NCBI RefSeq assembly: GCF_021018805.1 | Contig: NC_086256.1 | Location: 14,202,032 to 14,266,031 of the forward strand | DNA: 64,000 bases | Source: Prinia subflava | Lineage: Eukaryota; Chordata; Aves; Passeriformes; Cisticolidae | Direction of reading: 5' to 3' | Shown: one piece after another, positions 49,101 to 61,100 of the stretch | Layout: the number at the start of each line of letters is the position of its first letter | How positions within the stretch are numbered: position 1 is the first letter of the stretch | Position numbers and translations under genes: made by a program | The notes under the pieces: generated by a model | Database searches by the model: none | Seen by the model: the letters and a program-made list of their open reading frames with translations, nothing else | What the model was told of the DNA's origin: nothing

Positions 49101-52100
49101 GGAGACAGAACATGTAACATGAGCATGACCAGCATTGCATGCATTGCCTTACTCACATACAGCTGGCACACACAGTAAGAAGCATTGTGTATTATCCCCA
49201 GATTGAGTGTTTGCAAAGCACAGCTGACAGGTCACCTAACTGCGTCCAGCCTCCCCAAAACCAGTGAAGATATCTGTGCTACTGCAAGAATAAGAAATAT
49301 CTTGCTCTGAGTTAATATGAATGAACCTAACAAGACATCATGTGTGTAGAAAACAACAGCTATATATTCTTCAGTAAAGTTGAAAAGAAACACCTAACTT
49401 TAATCTCAGCGAGCTTGCTTCAGTCTCATTTGATTAGTGAGAAATAGTCTCTACTGCACTCTCAACTCAATGGGAGCAAGATGAAAGTCCAAAATCAGAA
49501 AAGCATCCTTACCTGGGAGAAGCCTCACCTAGATTAAACTTTGGCTTAATATGGTGCTGCCCTACGAGGAAGGACCACAGGGTATTTATTCAAAGGCTTT
49601 CTTAAGTCAGAACCATGTGGTTTTGCCCTTAATATATTAAAAACAACCCATTAAAGATTTTTCACTTAAGTTGTTAATAACCTGTTGATCAAGAAAAAAA
49701 CAAGCCCCTCATACCAGGAAAATCATATTCATTATGTGCAAAATGTTGGGTAGAGTATTTTCAAAGATCAATAAAGTAAATAAAATTTGTATTTCATGCC
49801 TTCCAAAATACCAAAAACAAAGCTGAGAGAGTCAAAGACATAATGCTAGAAACAGTAAAGACATAGAGTTATCAAAGTATATATGCATGTTTAAACAATA
49901 CTCTGAAATTATCAAGCAATTTTGCTTTTTTTCATAGGCCACCCAGAAATCTTTCCTTTGCTTTTGACTGCAAAGACCCAAGAAATTTTTAATTGCCGAC
50001 CTGATGAAGATGTCACAGAAGAAAATTGTTTCAAGTGTATTAAAAAAGAGGACCTAATTCAAGACCTGAAAACAAGAGCTAAAACTTCTGATTTCCACCC
50101 TTTCAAAAAAGTTATCCAAGTATGTAGCATATTTCATTCTCACTTTAATGAATTCTCACTTTATGCTCTGAGAGTGTCCATTCTTTTGAAGAATGGGTCT
50201 GTTCTTTTTTGACTTTGTGTAAACACTGATGCTGGAATATCTGCGTGCTAGAGGTCATGGACCATTGTTGACTCAAAGTTTCTCATGGCTTGCCATGCAT
50301 TTTTTTTACCAACTTTAGATTGAAAATATGCTAAAAGTAACAAATACTATTAGTTTTGATTCTGTGAACTGACAGACCTTCACATATTTGGCTTCCCCTA
50401 ATTCATGGCCTATTTACTGAGAATCATGAAAACAGTTTATTTTCTGTTTAATTATCTGTACACAACTAAAGAAAGATTAGTTTGGTCCCAGACTTGTTTT
50501 TATTACAAAATATATGCCATCTATTCCTTTTAATTAGCACATGAATTTTTCAATTAAGAATACAAAATTAACCTAAGATACTAAATTGATGATAGCTTTC
50601 CCAGTCATAACTTCACGTTTTGTTTTGAATATTATTTGTTTTCAGTTTTCCACTATTTTTTTCATTAAAATAGGAATACCCAGGGGAAGAACTGTTGCTA
50701 GTTTTTGATCCAAACTCCCAGTATGGACAGAACTTTTACATTGTTGCTTCTGAAGAAGCCAAGGAAAACCTTCTAGAGGTAAAAACCAGTATACAACAAC
50801 ATTGTTTTATCTATGAATATTTCAGAATCTAGTCTCAAACAAAGATGTCAGGAATGGTACCATTAAGCATCCGATATTTTTCCAGTTGTTAAGTTGATCA
50901 TGGAAAAATATATGTATCACTGTAAAAATATATATTTTACTGAGAAGGGCTAAATTCAATTTTTGTATTTCACTTCAGAGGGCCAGTGTAATCCCCACTG
51001 CTGCATTTTTATCACAAGCAATAATTTTCTCTGCCAATACCCAGATTTCTCAGACATAAAAATAACAGATAATAAATATATTGAGTGTTTTCAAAGAAAT
51101 ATTATACTTATTTTTCATAATATCTATGAATATATTCGTCAAGTCATGAAAATGTTCATGTGCCCCCAGCTCTACCCAGGGGCACAGCATACCCACACTC
51201 ACTGCAGAGACAAAAGTAAAGCATGTGAGTGAAGACTGAAAACTGGGTTTCTAATTAGTACTTACATTTCAGTAACAATTTTTTTAAAAAGTACCATTTC
51301 TTACTTTGATATCACAGTCTTTAGCAACTGTGGAAGAAACAGAAGAAACAGAAGAAAATAGAGAGGAAACTCCAGAAGTCCACAGAACTTGGGTTTCCCT
51401 TGGCAGTGAAAAGGAAGTTGAAGAAGAATCTGTTAAAGAAAGGGATACAAAGGTCAGAATCAAAAGGTGTTAGTCATTCAAATAAAAATAAATCCCCTAC
51501 ATTTCAGTTCCTTTAAAAAAACAAGTCAGGAAACTGGAAGCTGCAATCCTGGTTTTTCTTGAGGTCCTTCAAGAAAACTAGAAATAGAGAGAAATAGAGA
51601 AACAGAGAGAAATGGAGAAATAGCTAAATGTTTAACAAAAGCTTAAAATGCTGCAGAAACATTTATGTACATTTGATTAATTGCATCTACAGATTATATA
51701 TATATAGAGAGAGAGAGAAAATTATATGTCCAAAAACTAGATCCTCTCACAGCTGTCACCTAACTTGTGATGTGTGGGGCATCTCCAAATATCTAACTGT
51801 CCATGAGTGATTTTTACACAGTACCTAAATCCCTCTTCAGGAAAGACTTGGCTAAGTTTTGATAGTTCTCAGGAACTGGACATCTTGCTTACACTTAAAA
51901 AGATGTCTGATTATTCTAAAGGTATTTCACAGTCATTCAATTTAACACATTCATAGTCCAAGTATTATGTATTCTGCATTGTTGGTAAGGTCCACTCAAA
52001 AGGATTTTTAGCCTACTTTCCTTTCCAGTTCTGTGGGAGGTACCTGGATATGAATCCAAGACAAAGCAACACCTCTCTGCTGCCCCAAATCAAGTGCCTA

Positions 52101-55100
52101 CTTCTCTTTGCGGGCAGAAGTCAAGACATGTCCCTTCATCCTTCCTAGTTCTCAACATAAGGAAACTCCTCCAAACTTTTTTTACATCTTCTTCTGAGTA
52201 CTTTTCTCACCTTAGGCACTGTAAGGAAAATCGAAATACCTCACCCAAAGTTGCGAATTACACCAAGAGGAAAGAGCTGAAAAGTTAGGTCTTGGAAGCC
52301 TAATTCAGTACTACATAAGGCTTCCTGCAAATCAATCCTTTAATTAAATGTGCGGTTTTGATATTGGATGAATTATAAAATGTAATTCTCAAAAATGCTA
52401 CAACATTTTGTTTTACAAATACAAACCTGTCTTCTCTTATGTATGTAGTTTATTTATTAGAGAACTTCAGAGTTTCAAAATGCAGAAATACAAGTGATCT
52501 CAACACAGAAATCGTTAATAGAACTAATTCTGCAATTCTGCAATTACATAAATGCAGCCATTTTGAAGAATGAACTTTCCAAAAGCTTTCCTTTCTGCTA
52601 GCCATGGAAATGTATCTTTTCCAGATTAGGTACAAGTTCTCTCGAGTCCGCAGGAAGTTTGGTGCACCAATTGCATTTACTGACAAGAACGCTTCCGAGG
52701 ACAAAGACAGCTATGCTGAATGCATGGCCTACGGAGATGATACTTTCAGCATTAAAATGCTTGAAAGGGATGTGGGGGTGCAAATAGTTCCAAAACTAAG
52801 AGAAACTAGTACTCAGACAACATGGTAAGTATGAGAAAACATTTATCAGCTTATTTATTAAGCTATGCGCTGTTTCTTAACTAAAATTCTGGCATTACTC
52901 AGGTAGAAACTGATTAATAGAACAAAATTGGATGCTCTATTTGCATCTTTTTTCTTAAATATTTTATAAAAAGTTTCTAGAAAAACTATATATTTAAATT
53001 TTACACATTACATAGATTTCTGACTTTGAAATGTTTTCTATACTTACATTCAATTTATTCCAATTGGGTAGGACCTATCCAAAAAATGCATCCACGCAGT
53101 ATTATCCTAGGCTGTTGTCAGATGAAGAAAAAGAAGAGAGTCTGTCATCTGAGGCGCTGAAAAAATTTCTTACAGCAGTACATTTAAGGTAAAATTATTG
53201 CAGCAACACATTTAAAGACTACCTGAAATAATACAGAATACACGCAAGTACTCGTCTGAACAGATCATTGGTCTAGTCAAATATCATTTTTTCTTTGTTT
53301 CTATATACTTTTTTCCTTTTTTATTATTAGAATATTAACAAATAATAACTTAATACTTGTTTCTAGTAAAATAACAATGAAGTCTATGCTGTATATATAT
53401 GTGAATATTGCTTTAAATAGCTATCAGAACTGCTAAAGTTGATACTGATACATCTTTTCAAACAAACTGCAAAGCTGATCTTTCAAACACTGCCCACTTA
53501 AGAGGATGGTTGTGCAGTGAGCAAAGGTGCTGTCCTACCCATGATTATGCCCTTAGCCATGTCCCATTCAGTGGTACAAGTCCTTCTTAATGACATTTTT
53601 TGCACAAAGAACTGGACAATTGCTCAGTACTTCGTCCACAAAGAACTAGAGTTAAACTCTTGGTACAGTGGCTATTTCTGTTTAAACAGAAGAGCATTTC
53701 CTTGCTGTGATACATCACTGAGGAATTAATACTTGATTTTTTAAGTAATGTGATCATAATTTTGTGAAAAACAGAAGCTACCTCTTTACAGAAATATTTG
53801 TAATTCTACTATTGAGGAGTCACATCTGGATCATTGAAGTGTTAATTGTTCTTTTCACAAAACAGAATGGAAATTGCATTGCAGCAAAACGAAATTATGA
53901 ACGTTTTTTTTGATGACTGGAATGCCCTAGCAGAAGATGAAGAAGAAGGCAAGCCAGATGTTTATCTTAAAGCATATCAATCAATTACAGATGTGCAGTA
54001 TCTCAAGAACAGAACCATTAGCTGTGTTCGCTGGCATCCAACCATTCATGGTAATGCAGTTACGGTACTGATTTGAGTCTTCAATGATGGGTGTTAAATG
54101 ACAGCTATAAAATATGCATCTTTCATAAAATCATCAGCTTTCAAATTTAAAAAGAAATCAAAACTGATTTAGTATCCATGTTTGAATTGCCAATTTGGGG
54201 CAAAATAAAAAATGAGACAGGCAAATTCCATGTAGAATTCATCTGGGCCATGCAGAGTCCCTTACCATAATGTATAAGTGGAGATCATAGGTAAAAGAAA
54301 TTTCCTCCCATGAGGCTCCTTGAAGTGGGGTTGTCGTGCCGGACTCTTCAGGTGGCCCTGCACACCACTGTGCTTGTGCCCATGCCTGGCTCTCACAGAC
54401 ACCTAATACTGGTGAGGAATGTCACAGCCACAAGGGGACACAGCTCTGGAGTGCCAGGGAAAGCCACAAGACATACAGAATGCCAGCACTGCTCCCTGCT
54501 GTGGATTGCTGCTCTGCACAGCCACACCTGAAGGCACAATAAAAGTCTATAAAAATGCCCCAGCTCCAACACTGCAGCCTGGGGAAGAAAATGAATTGGG
54601 TTACAAAGAGTTGTTTTCATGATGGGTGGCCAGGACTACATGCCTGTCCCATCATTTCAGGTGCAGTATTACACCATTGAGGAGCTCGAGCAAAAAAAGA
54701 GGAGTTTTATCTTGATGCACAGGTTTTATGACTCATTTTAAAATAACCTGATGTTAAGTAACAAAAATAGTCTCCTCAAGGCTGATCTGAAAAAAAAGAA
54801 ATATACATGATTGGGTTTTTTGGGGTTTCTTTCCTGCTTTGTGGGTGTTTTCACTCTATTCAGAAGGTATAAATATAAGTCAGTTAGAATAATTATCAAT
54901 GTGTTGAAACTTGAGTTGTCTCTTTTGAGAAAATTTATTTTCTCTTTTGATTAGGGATTATAGCGCTGTCAGCAATAGAGAAGCCTTTAAATGAAGAGCA
55001 AGTTAACCTTTCTAATAAATCATTGCTACACCAGTCAGTTGTACTTCTCTGGAGTTTTTTTGACCCTATCTGCCTCCAGGTATTTAGTAAAGACTTTTAA

Positions 55101-58100
55101 ATATGCCAAGTATTTATATAACATGAGAACAAACAAATGGTGACTGTATTTCTCAACTATCTTGTTTTTCTTCTCTCTAGTTGGTGTTGAAGGCTCCTGA
55201 AGATATTTACTGCTTTCAGTTCAGTCCAAGTGATCCAAATATCATTGCTGGTGGCTGTGCTGATGGACAGGTTTTTCACTCTTTAAAAATAAAATTGCAT
55301 ATTTCTGTATTTTCTTCCAGTATAAAAATAAGGATGAAGAGATGCACTCAACATCCATAGTAACACACAGAGACAGAAGACAGATGTCACAGAGTCTTGA
55401 AGCTCTCTTATGCTGGACTGAAGCTATGTCTGGTTATTCCATAGCTGAGCCATTACCGTATGGTGCCTCTTTATAGTAATGATAAGTAGGTCAAGTTGTA
55501 AAGATGTTTTTAGAGACAAGTGTAACCTCTCTGCTGATTGCATCAGACTGAAGAGAAAATACTTTAGACTTCATATATTCTAGTGCAGACAGTGAATTTC
55601 TTCTTTTTCCCCAAACCTCCATAATTTGAAAAAAAAAAGCATATTAATGCACATTGTATTAATACACATATACAAATATTATTTGTAATAAACTAATTTC
55701 TCATTGTAGGTTGTACTGTGGGATATTTCTAAACATGAAGAAAAGCTGCTAAGTGCAAAACCTGTTGCTGATGAAAACATTGACTCGTCAGAGGATGAGC
55801 TAAGAGCAGCAGCAGCAGAGGTCACTGATGTATTTCAGGGGCTGATGTTGGACAGTGGTGGACAGGGGTTCCTCAGCAGTGCAAACAGAACAGAACACCT
55901 GTAACAGTGCAAGCAGTACAGAACACCACCTGAATCCTGGGCTGCATCCAAAGCAGCGGGGCCAGCAGGCCAAGGGAGGGGATTCTGCCCCTCTGCTCTG
56001 CTCTGGGGAGGTCCCACCCGGAGCACTGCATCCAGCTCTGGTGCCCCCCACACAAGAAGGACATGGAACTGTAGGAGCAAGTCCAGAGAAGGGTCACAAA
56101 GTTGATAAGAGCACTGGAGAACCTTGTCTACAAAGGCAGGCTGGGGCATTATCATGGTCTGATTTCCACCTGATAAATACATCTTAATAGGTTTTCTGCA
56201 TTTTGGACAACTTAATGTTTCAGCGATTCTGTTCTTTAATGGGCACCAATATACCCTCCACTCTTACCTTACAAAGCCTGTCAAATACAGATATTGTTTG
56301 TTAGTGAATGCAATATTGAAGTGTTCCAGATGTTTATGAACACAGAAAAGGTCGTTTGGAAGATAAGAAGATGACTTCAGTGGAAAAAGACAATAAGGAG
56401 GATAAGCAGAAAAAAGACCTAATGTCTCCTTAGTGAGACAGAAAAAAGACCTAATGCCTCATTAATGTCTCCTCACCTAAGAGGCAAGGAGACATTAATG
56501 ATGCCTGCATGTCTGTGGAGTCATGTTGGAATTCTTTTTAGGGCTTTATATCCAAAGGTTTGTTTGGATGTTTTCCTTTCTTTTTTTTTTTTTTTTTTTT
56601 TTTCCCAAATGGAAGGTATTAGACCCCTAGAAAGTTCTATAAACTGATCTGAAACACGTGAAAAACTGTTAACAGAATGCAAAGTAACCCTTTATTCTTT
56701 GATAGGTCTTCTATTTTATTTTTAAAACACATTAAGATATCTCTTCTTAAAACATTTCTAGGTATCACGTATGCAAGTCCAGCAGAGTAGCACAGAGCCA
56801 ACTCTGGTGAGACACTGTGCAGCCTCTTCCATACCATATTGTCACACAAAGCCAGTAACAGATATACATTGGCTACCGTGTAACTCTGAGGTGAGTTTAA
56901 AAATTCACTTCTCTCCTTTTTATTGCTTTTCTAATCTACTACCTCAGAAATCCTAATGTAAACTCAAGAGAAAATACTAAAGAGTTAATTATTTGCATTC
57001 ATTATTTCTCACTGCATTTAGGAAATACTAATAATCTGGTTTTGTCTTGCTCTTTGTGCTTTAGAACTGTGCTGTGCTCTCAGTCTGATATGAATCTACT
57101 CTGGAAAAAAATTCCTGAACTTTACAGAAAAGTATAATTCAAAATTATTGTAAGCCTTCCATATTTAAAATGTATTGAATTTCTACTATGAGCAAGCTAG
57201 CCTGTCACTAAGATTTCCAAGAAATAACTTCTATTACCTAAATATCTGGATACCCAATAATGGTGTTATTGTAGGCACCTTAATTTTTCTAGATGCTGCC
57301 TGTGTACTCAAAACTTACTTTTTCCATTATGGTTTTAAAGCTCCAAAGTAATTACAGTCTATGTACTGAAAGGATCCAACAGGAACACTGGGTGCTCGTT
57401 TACTATCAAAGTATTGCAAATGGTGCTAAATTAATTTGAAATGCAAATGTAGCCAAATGCAAAATAATGATAGTGGAAAAGCAGGCCAAGAAGAAGAAAA
57501 TTGAAATCTTTAAAAATGTATGGAAATTATATATCAATAATTTTTTGAAAGAAAAAAATTAAGACTTCACAGATACTACAGTCCTTAGTGGCATTTCCAG
57601 AAAAGTGAAAAAAAGGTCACACATATATCATAAAATGTCCGTTGATACCACTGTTCATTATTATTTTATACAGTAATAGTCATGGATACTAACTGGTACC
57701 AGATGTAAAGCATAAAGAAAGGGACTGGACAGCAGAACATTGTTGTGGTTTTTGTTGTTTGGGTGGGGGTTTTTTAGTCAAAGTTTAGGCTCAGAAGGCT
57801 GTTTCTGTGTTCATCTGGGATAACAGATACAGGAGACTCATGCTTAATAAATAACACTGACAAAGGAATCATTTTGCCAGTATTTAGCAACATGTACTGA
57901 GACATACTTTTTGTTATATAAACATGGAATATGTCAACCTTTGCACAACATAGCAGCTTTTATGGCACAGTTCCTAAAATCAGCAATTACAATATGTAAT
58001 TAATAATTACATATTAATGAAAAAGTATTCAAAGTTATGTCCAGAACCTAATTCAGCTTTGCCTGGCTGCATTGCTCCCATTGTGATTCCAGGTAGACCA

Positions 58101-61100
58101 ACTTGTGAGTGAAAATTAGAGTAGGCCTAATTTGGCTTAAAACCCAAAAAAATTAGCTGAAATTTTGCCACATACTTGGTAAGTACAGTTTTTGCCAAAA
58201 TATGTTTGTTTTTTATATACTGGAAGTTAGATTTGATTAGCCTATAATCCCTTGTTACCCCTGACACCATTCCTTTATTTTCCTCAGTAATTAAAATTAA
58301 TTTGCTATAAACCAATACCAACTTGGTAAATGATAAGTAGTATAAAACCTGCAGAATCCCACATAAACAAATTAAAATATTAATAATTAACATTTGAAGG
58401 CACCACTACAATCCCACAGTGAGGTCTAGCCAAGTGATAATTTAAGATTGATGACCCATGATGTAAACTTGGCAAAGACTCATCATTCCCAGTACACTGA
58501 GCTATTGGAGATAAATTTCTCAATTACTGGCTGTTTGATTAAACTGCATAAAAGGAGTTACAAACATGGCAAATTAGAGAGGGCCTGACTTGCAGTGGTA
58601 CCAGTAAGTATTTATCCTGCTCAGTTAATTTAGATTTTTAAGTGTGTAGCAGGCAAAGTTGGTATCAGTTCACTTGAAGCACATTTGTAAAATTGCTTGA
58701 CTTTATTTTTTGCTTGATTACAAATTAATAAGTCCTGATTTTCAAATCCTTACCCTAGCAGAAACAGTGACTTCATTTCTAGTAGCCTGTTTTATGTGTT
58801 GAAGTACTTATGTATCAGTGTGATTTTTGTCTTTCATCATCTTCTTCCCCCATAATAATTATTACTGTTATTTTCAGGACAACCAGAAGGGTGGTACTTC
58901 TAACAACAGAGATGAAAATGACCTGCAGCTTGTAACCTGCTCCCCTGATTGGTATATACAATGCATACTTGACAAGACATCTTGCAGTTTCTTTTGAAAA
59001 ACTTTATGAGGCATAATCCATGATTTAACTAGCACATTTCTGGATTCCTATCAGCATATCCCAAGTGGCTGAAATTCTGTATGCAGAGGACAAACACTTT
59101 GCATTCTTGCCCAGTTAAACCCTTTACAGTAATGGCATTAAGAGTTATTAACTGAAAATTCTTGCATATATATGTTTATATTCTGTGAATAACCCCTTCA
59201 GAAGAGTTGATCACACATGTGTTAGCCTGGAAAGCCACATCCCCACACTTACCTTTGTTTGTGTGGCATGCACAAAAAACTGTTAAAAGATTCTAATGCC
59301 TATTTTTACTGAAATATTGTAAACTATATATAAATTTGGAGATTTAGCTGGCAGAATTACTCTTTGTGAATCTCCTCTTTTGTGGACTGAATAGTCATGA
59401 TAATTATATTATTATTCTGTGTGAAAGACTAGGAACGGGGCAGAATGCAAAAAGTGGAAATAAATGTTTAGCTTTCATGATGTCAAAATCTTAAGGCTTC
59501 AAAGCTGCATGGCTGGGCTCAATCATATATTTGTTAGTTACATCAAAGGGAGAGTCAGAGAAAGCAAAATTTTATAATGATGCTAAGTTATTTTTCCTAA
59601 TCAAATAACAGAGAAGACTTTGAAGAATTAAATGAGAAGTAAGATTGCAAATGTATTTCTTAATAAGTTTGCAATGTAATGCAAATAATACACATAGAAG
59701 ACATTATTTTAACTACTCACCCACCAGGGTTCCAAATGGAAAGTATTTACCTGAAGTTAAGAACAGGGAAGTCACTGTAATGTCATACTTGATGAGCTCA
59801 GGTCCCTGAGCAACTCCTATTAGAAAACAGAAAGAGATATCAGCAATGAGGAAAGTTTCATTTCAAACCTGTGAGTGAATGCCCAGAGTAGAACAAAAGG
59901 AACAATCAGAGGGCTGAAGATTTCAATGAGATGAGATACAAGTGGGACCATTTGCTTTAATGTCAGCAGATTAATTGGTACACACAAAAATTGGGGCAGA
60001 TCTTCAATTTGAGTTACTAAATTACCTGCTACAGCCTTCAGGAATTTCACCCAGGCAGTGGCAGTAAGTTCACCCAATAACTGTCCATAACCAAACTGTA
60101 CGAATATTATCTAGCTGCTTTGGTGTGATTAACTGATGAGAGTGAATAAAGAAATATATTTCATAATTTAAAAAAGAAGCAATTAATTATCTAGCCTTTG
60201 TCTGATTTTCCATTTCTCTACTGTTATATAAGGCTTGAAGATAAAAGGTTAAAAAAACCTCAAGCTTTAAAATGTAAGAAAAATTGCATGTAGCTGCAAA
60301 CTAAAACACTGTAGAATATACACTACACAATTATTTTGCAGCTCAATATTATTTTGGGATATTCCTTCTACTGAACATCGTGAAAAATTTTTATCTGAGA
60401 AAATGAAGGAGGAGAAAAGATCTCGCATGCCCCATGATGTTCCAGCTACTGATGAGAATTTAGATCTCTCCTGGAAACCTCTCATAAAGGTAGCGTCCAC
60501 AAATACAGAACGAAGGGATTGAGCCAAACTGTAGATATGTCCATAACTCCATGGGAATGTCTTCTTTTGCTTCCCAACTCTATTTTTTCCAGCAAATTGT
60601 GATTTCCCTGTGATTTTTTTTCTGATTACGAAATTAAATACTTCAACATTCCTTTGTTCAACATTCAATAAAATGCATTTTGAAAAGCTAATTTATGAGA
60701 AACAGCATGACTGCTTCTAAAAAACTGCAGTAGGTGCAAAAGTAGCTGTGTAAATAGTGTAAGTTCCTGTCAACATTTCCAGATGCTCTGCTGTTTATCT
60801 CAGTGGGTCACAAATGGCCAGCAGAACCATAACTACTAGCAAACCAACATTCAGTCTCATGAAAACAGTCATAGTAGTTTGTGAAAAAAAGTGAGGCTGA
60901 AAACAATGCTAGGTAAGAAAAAGAAATAATTTTAGGTGTGCTGATCTGTGCTGCTGAGAATACCTGCAGCTGGCACAGTTTTTGAACAAGCATGACCATT
61001 GGAGCTGGGTTGTTTGAGGTTTTTTGCTAGAAACAAAAGCAAAATTCTTACAGGAAAAAGGCAACACAAAGAGCATTTTCTCCATGCTTGTTTGTGAGTC

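Noticed and set aside
54628..54740. Short plus-strand frame with [14 protein letters not shown] and HRFYDSF, faintly like the start of cytochrome b5
   Set aside because: Only about two dozen loosely matching residues, no heme-binding HPGG motif and no extended similarity; chance or an unrecognisable relic.
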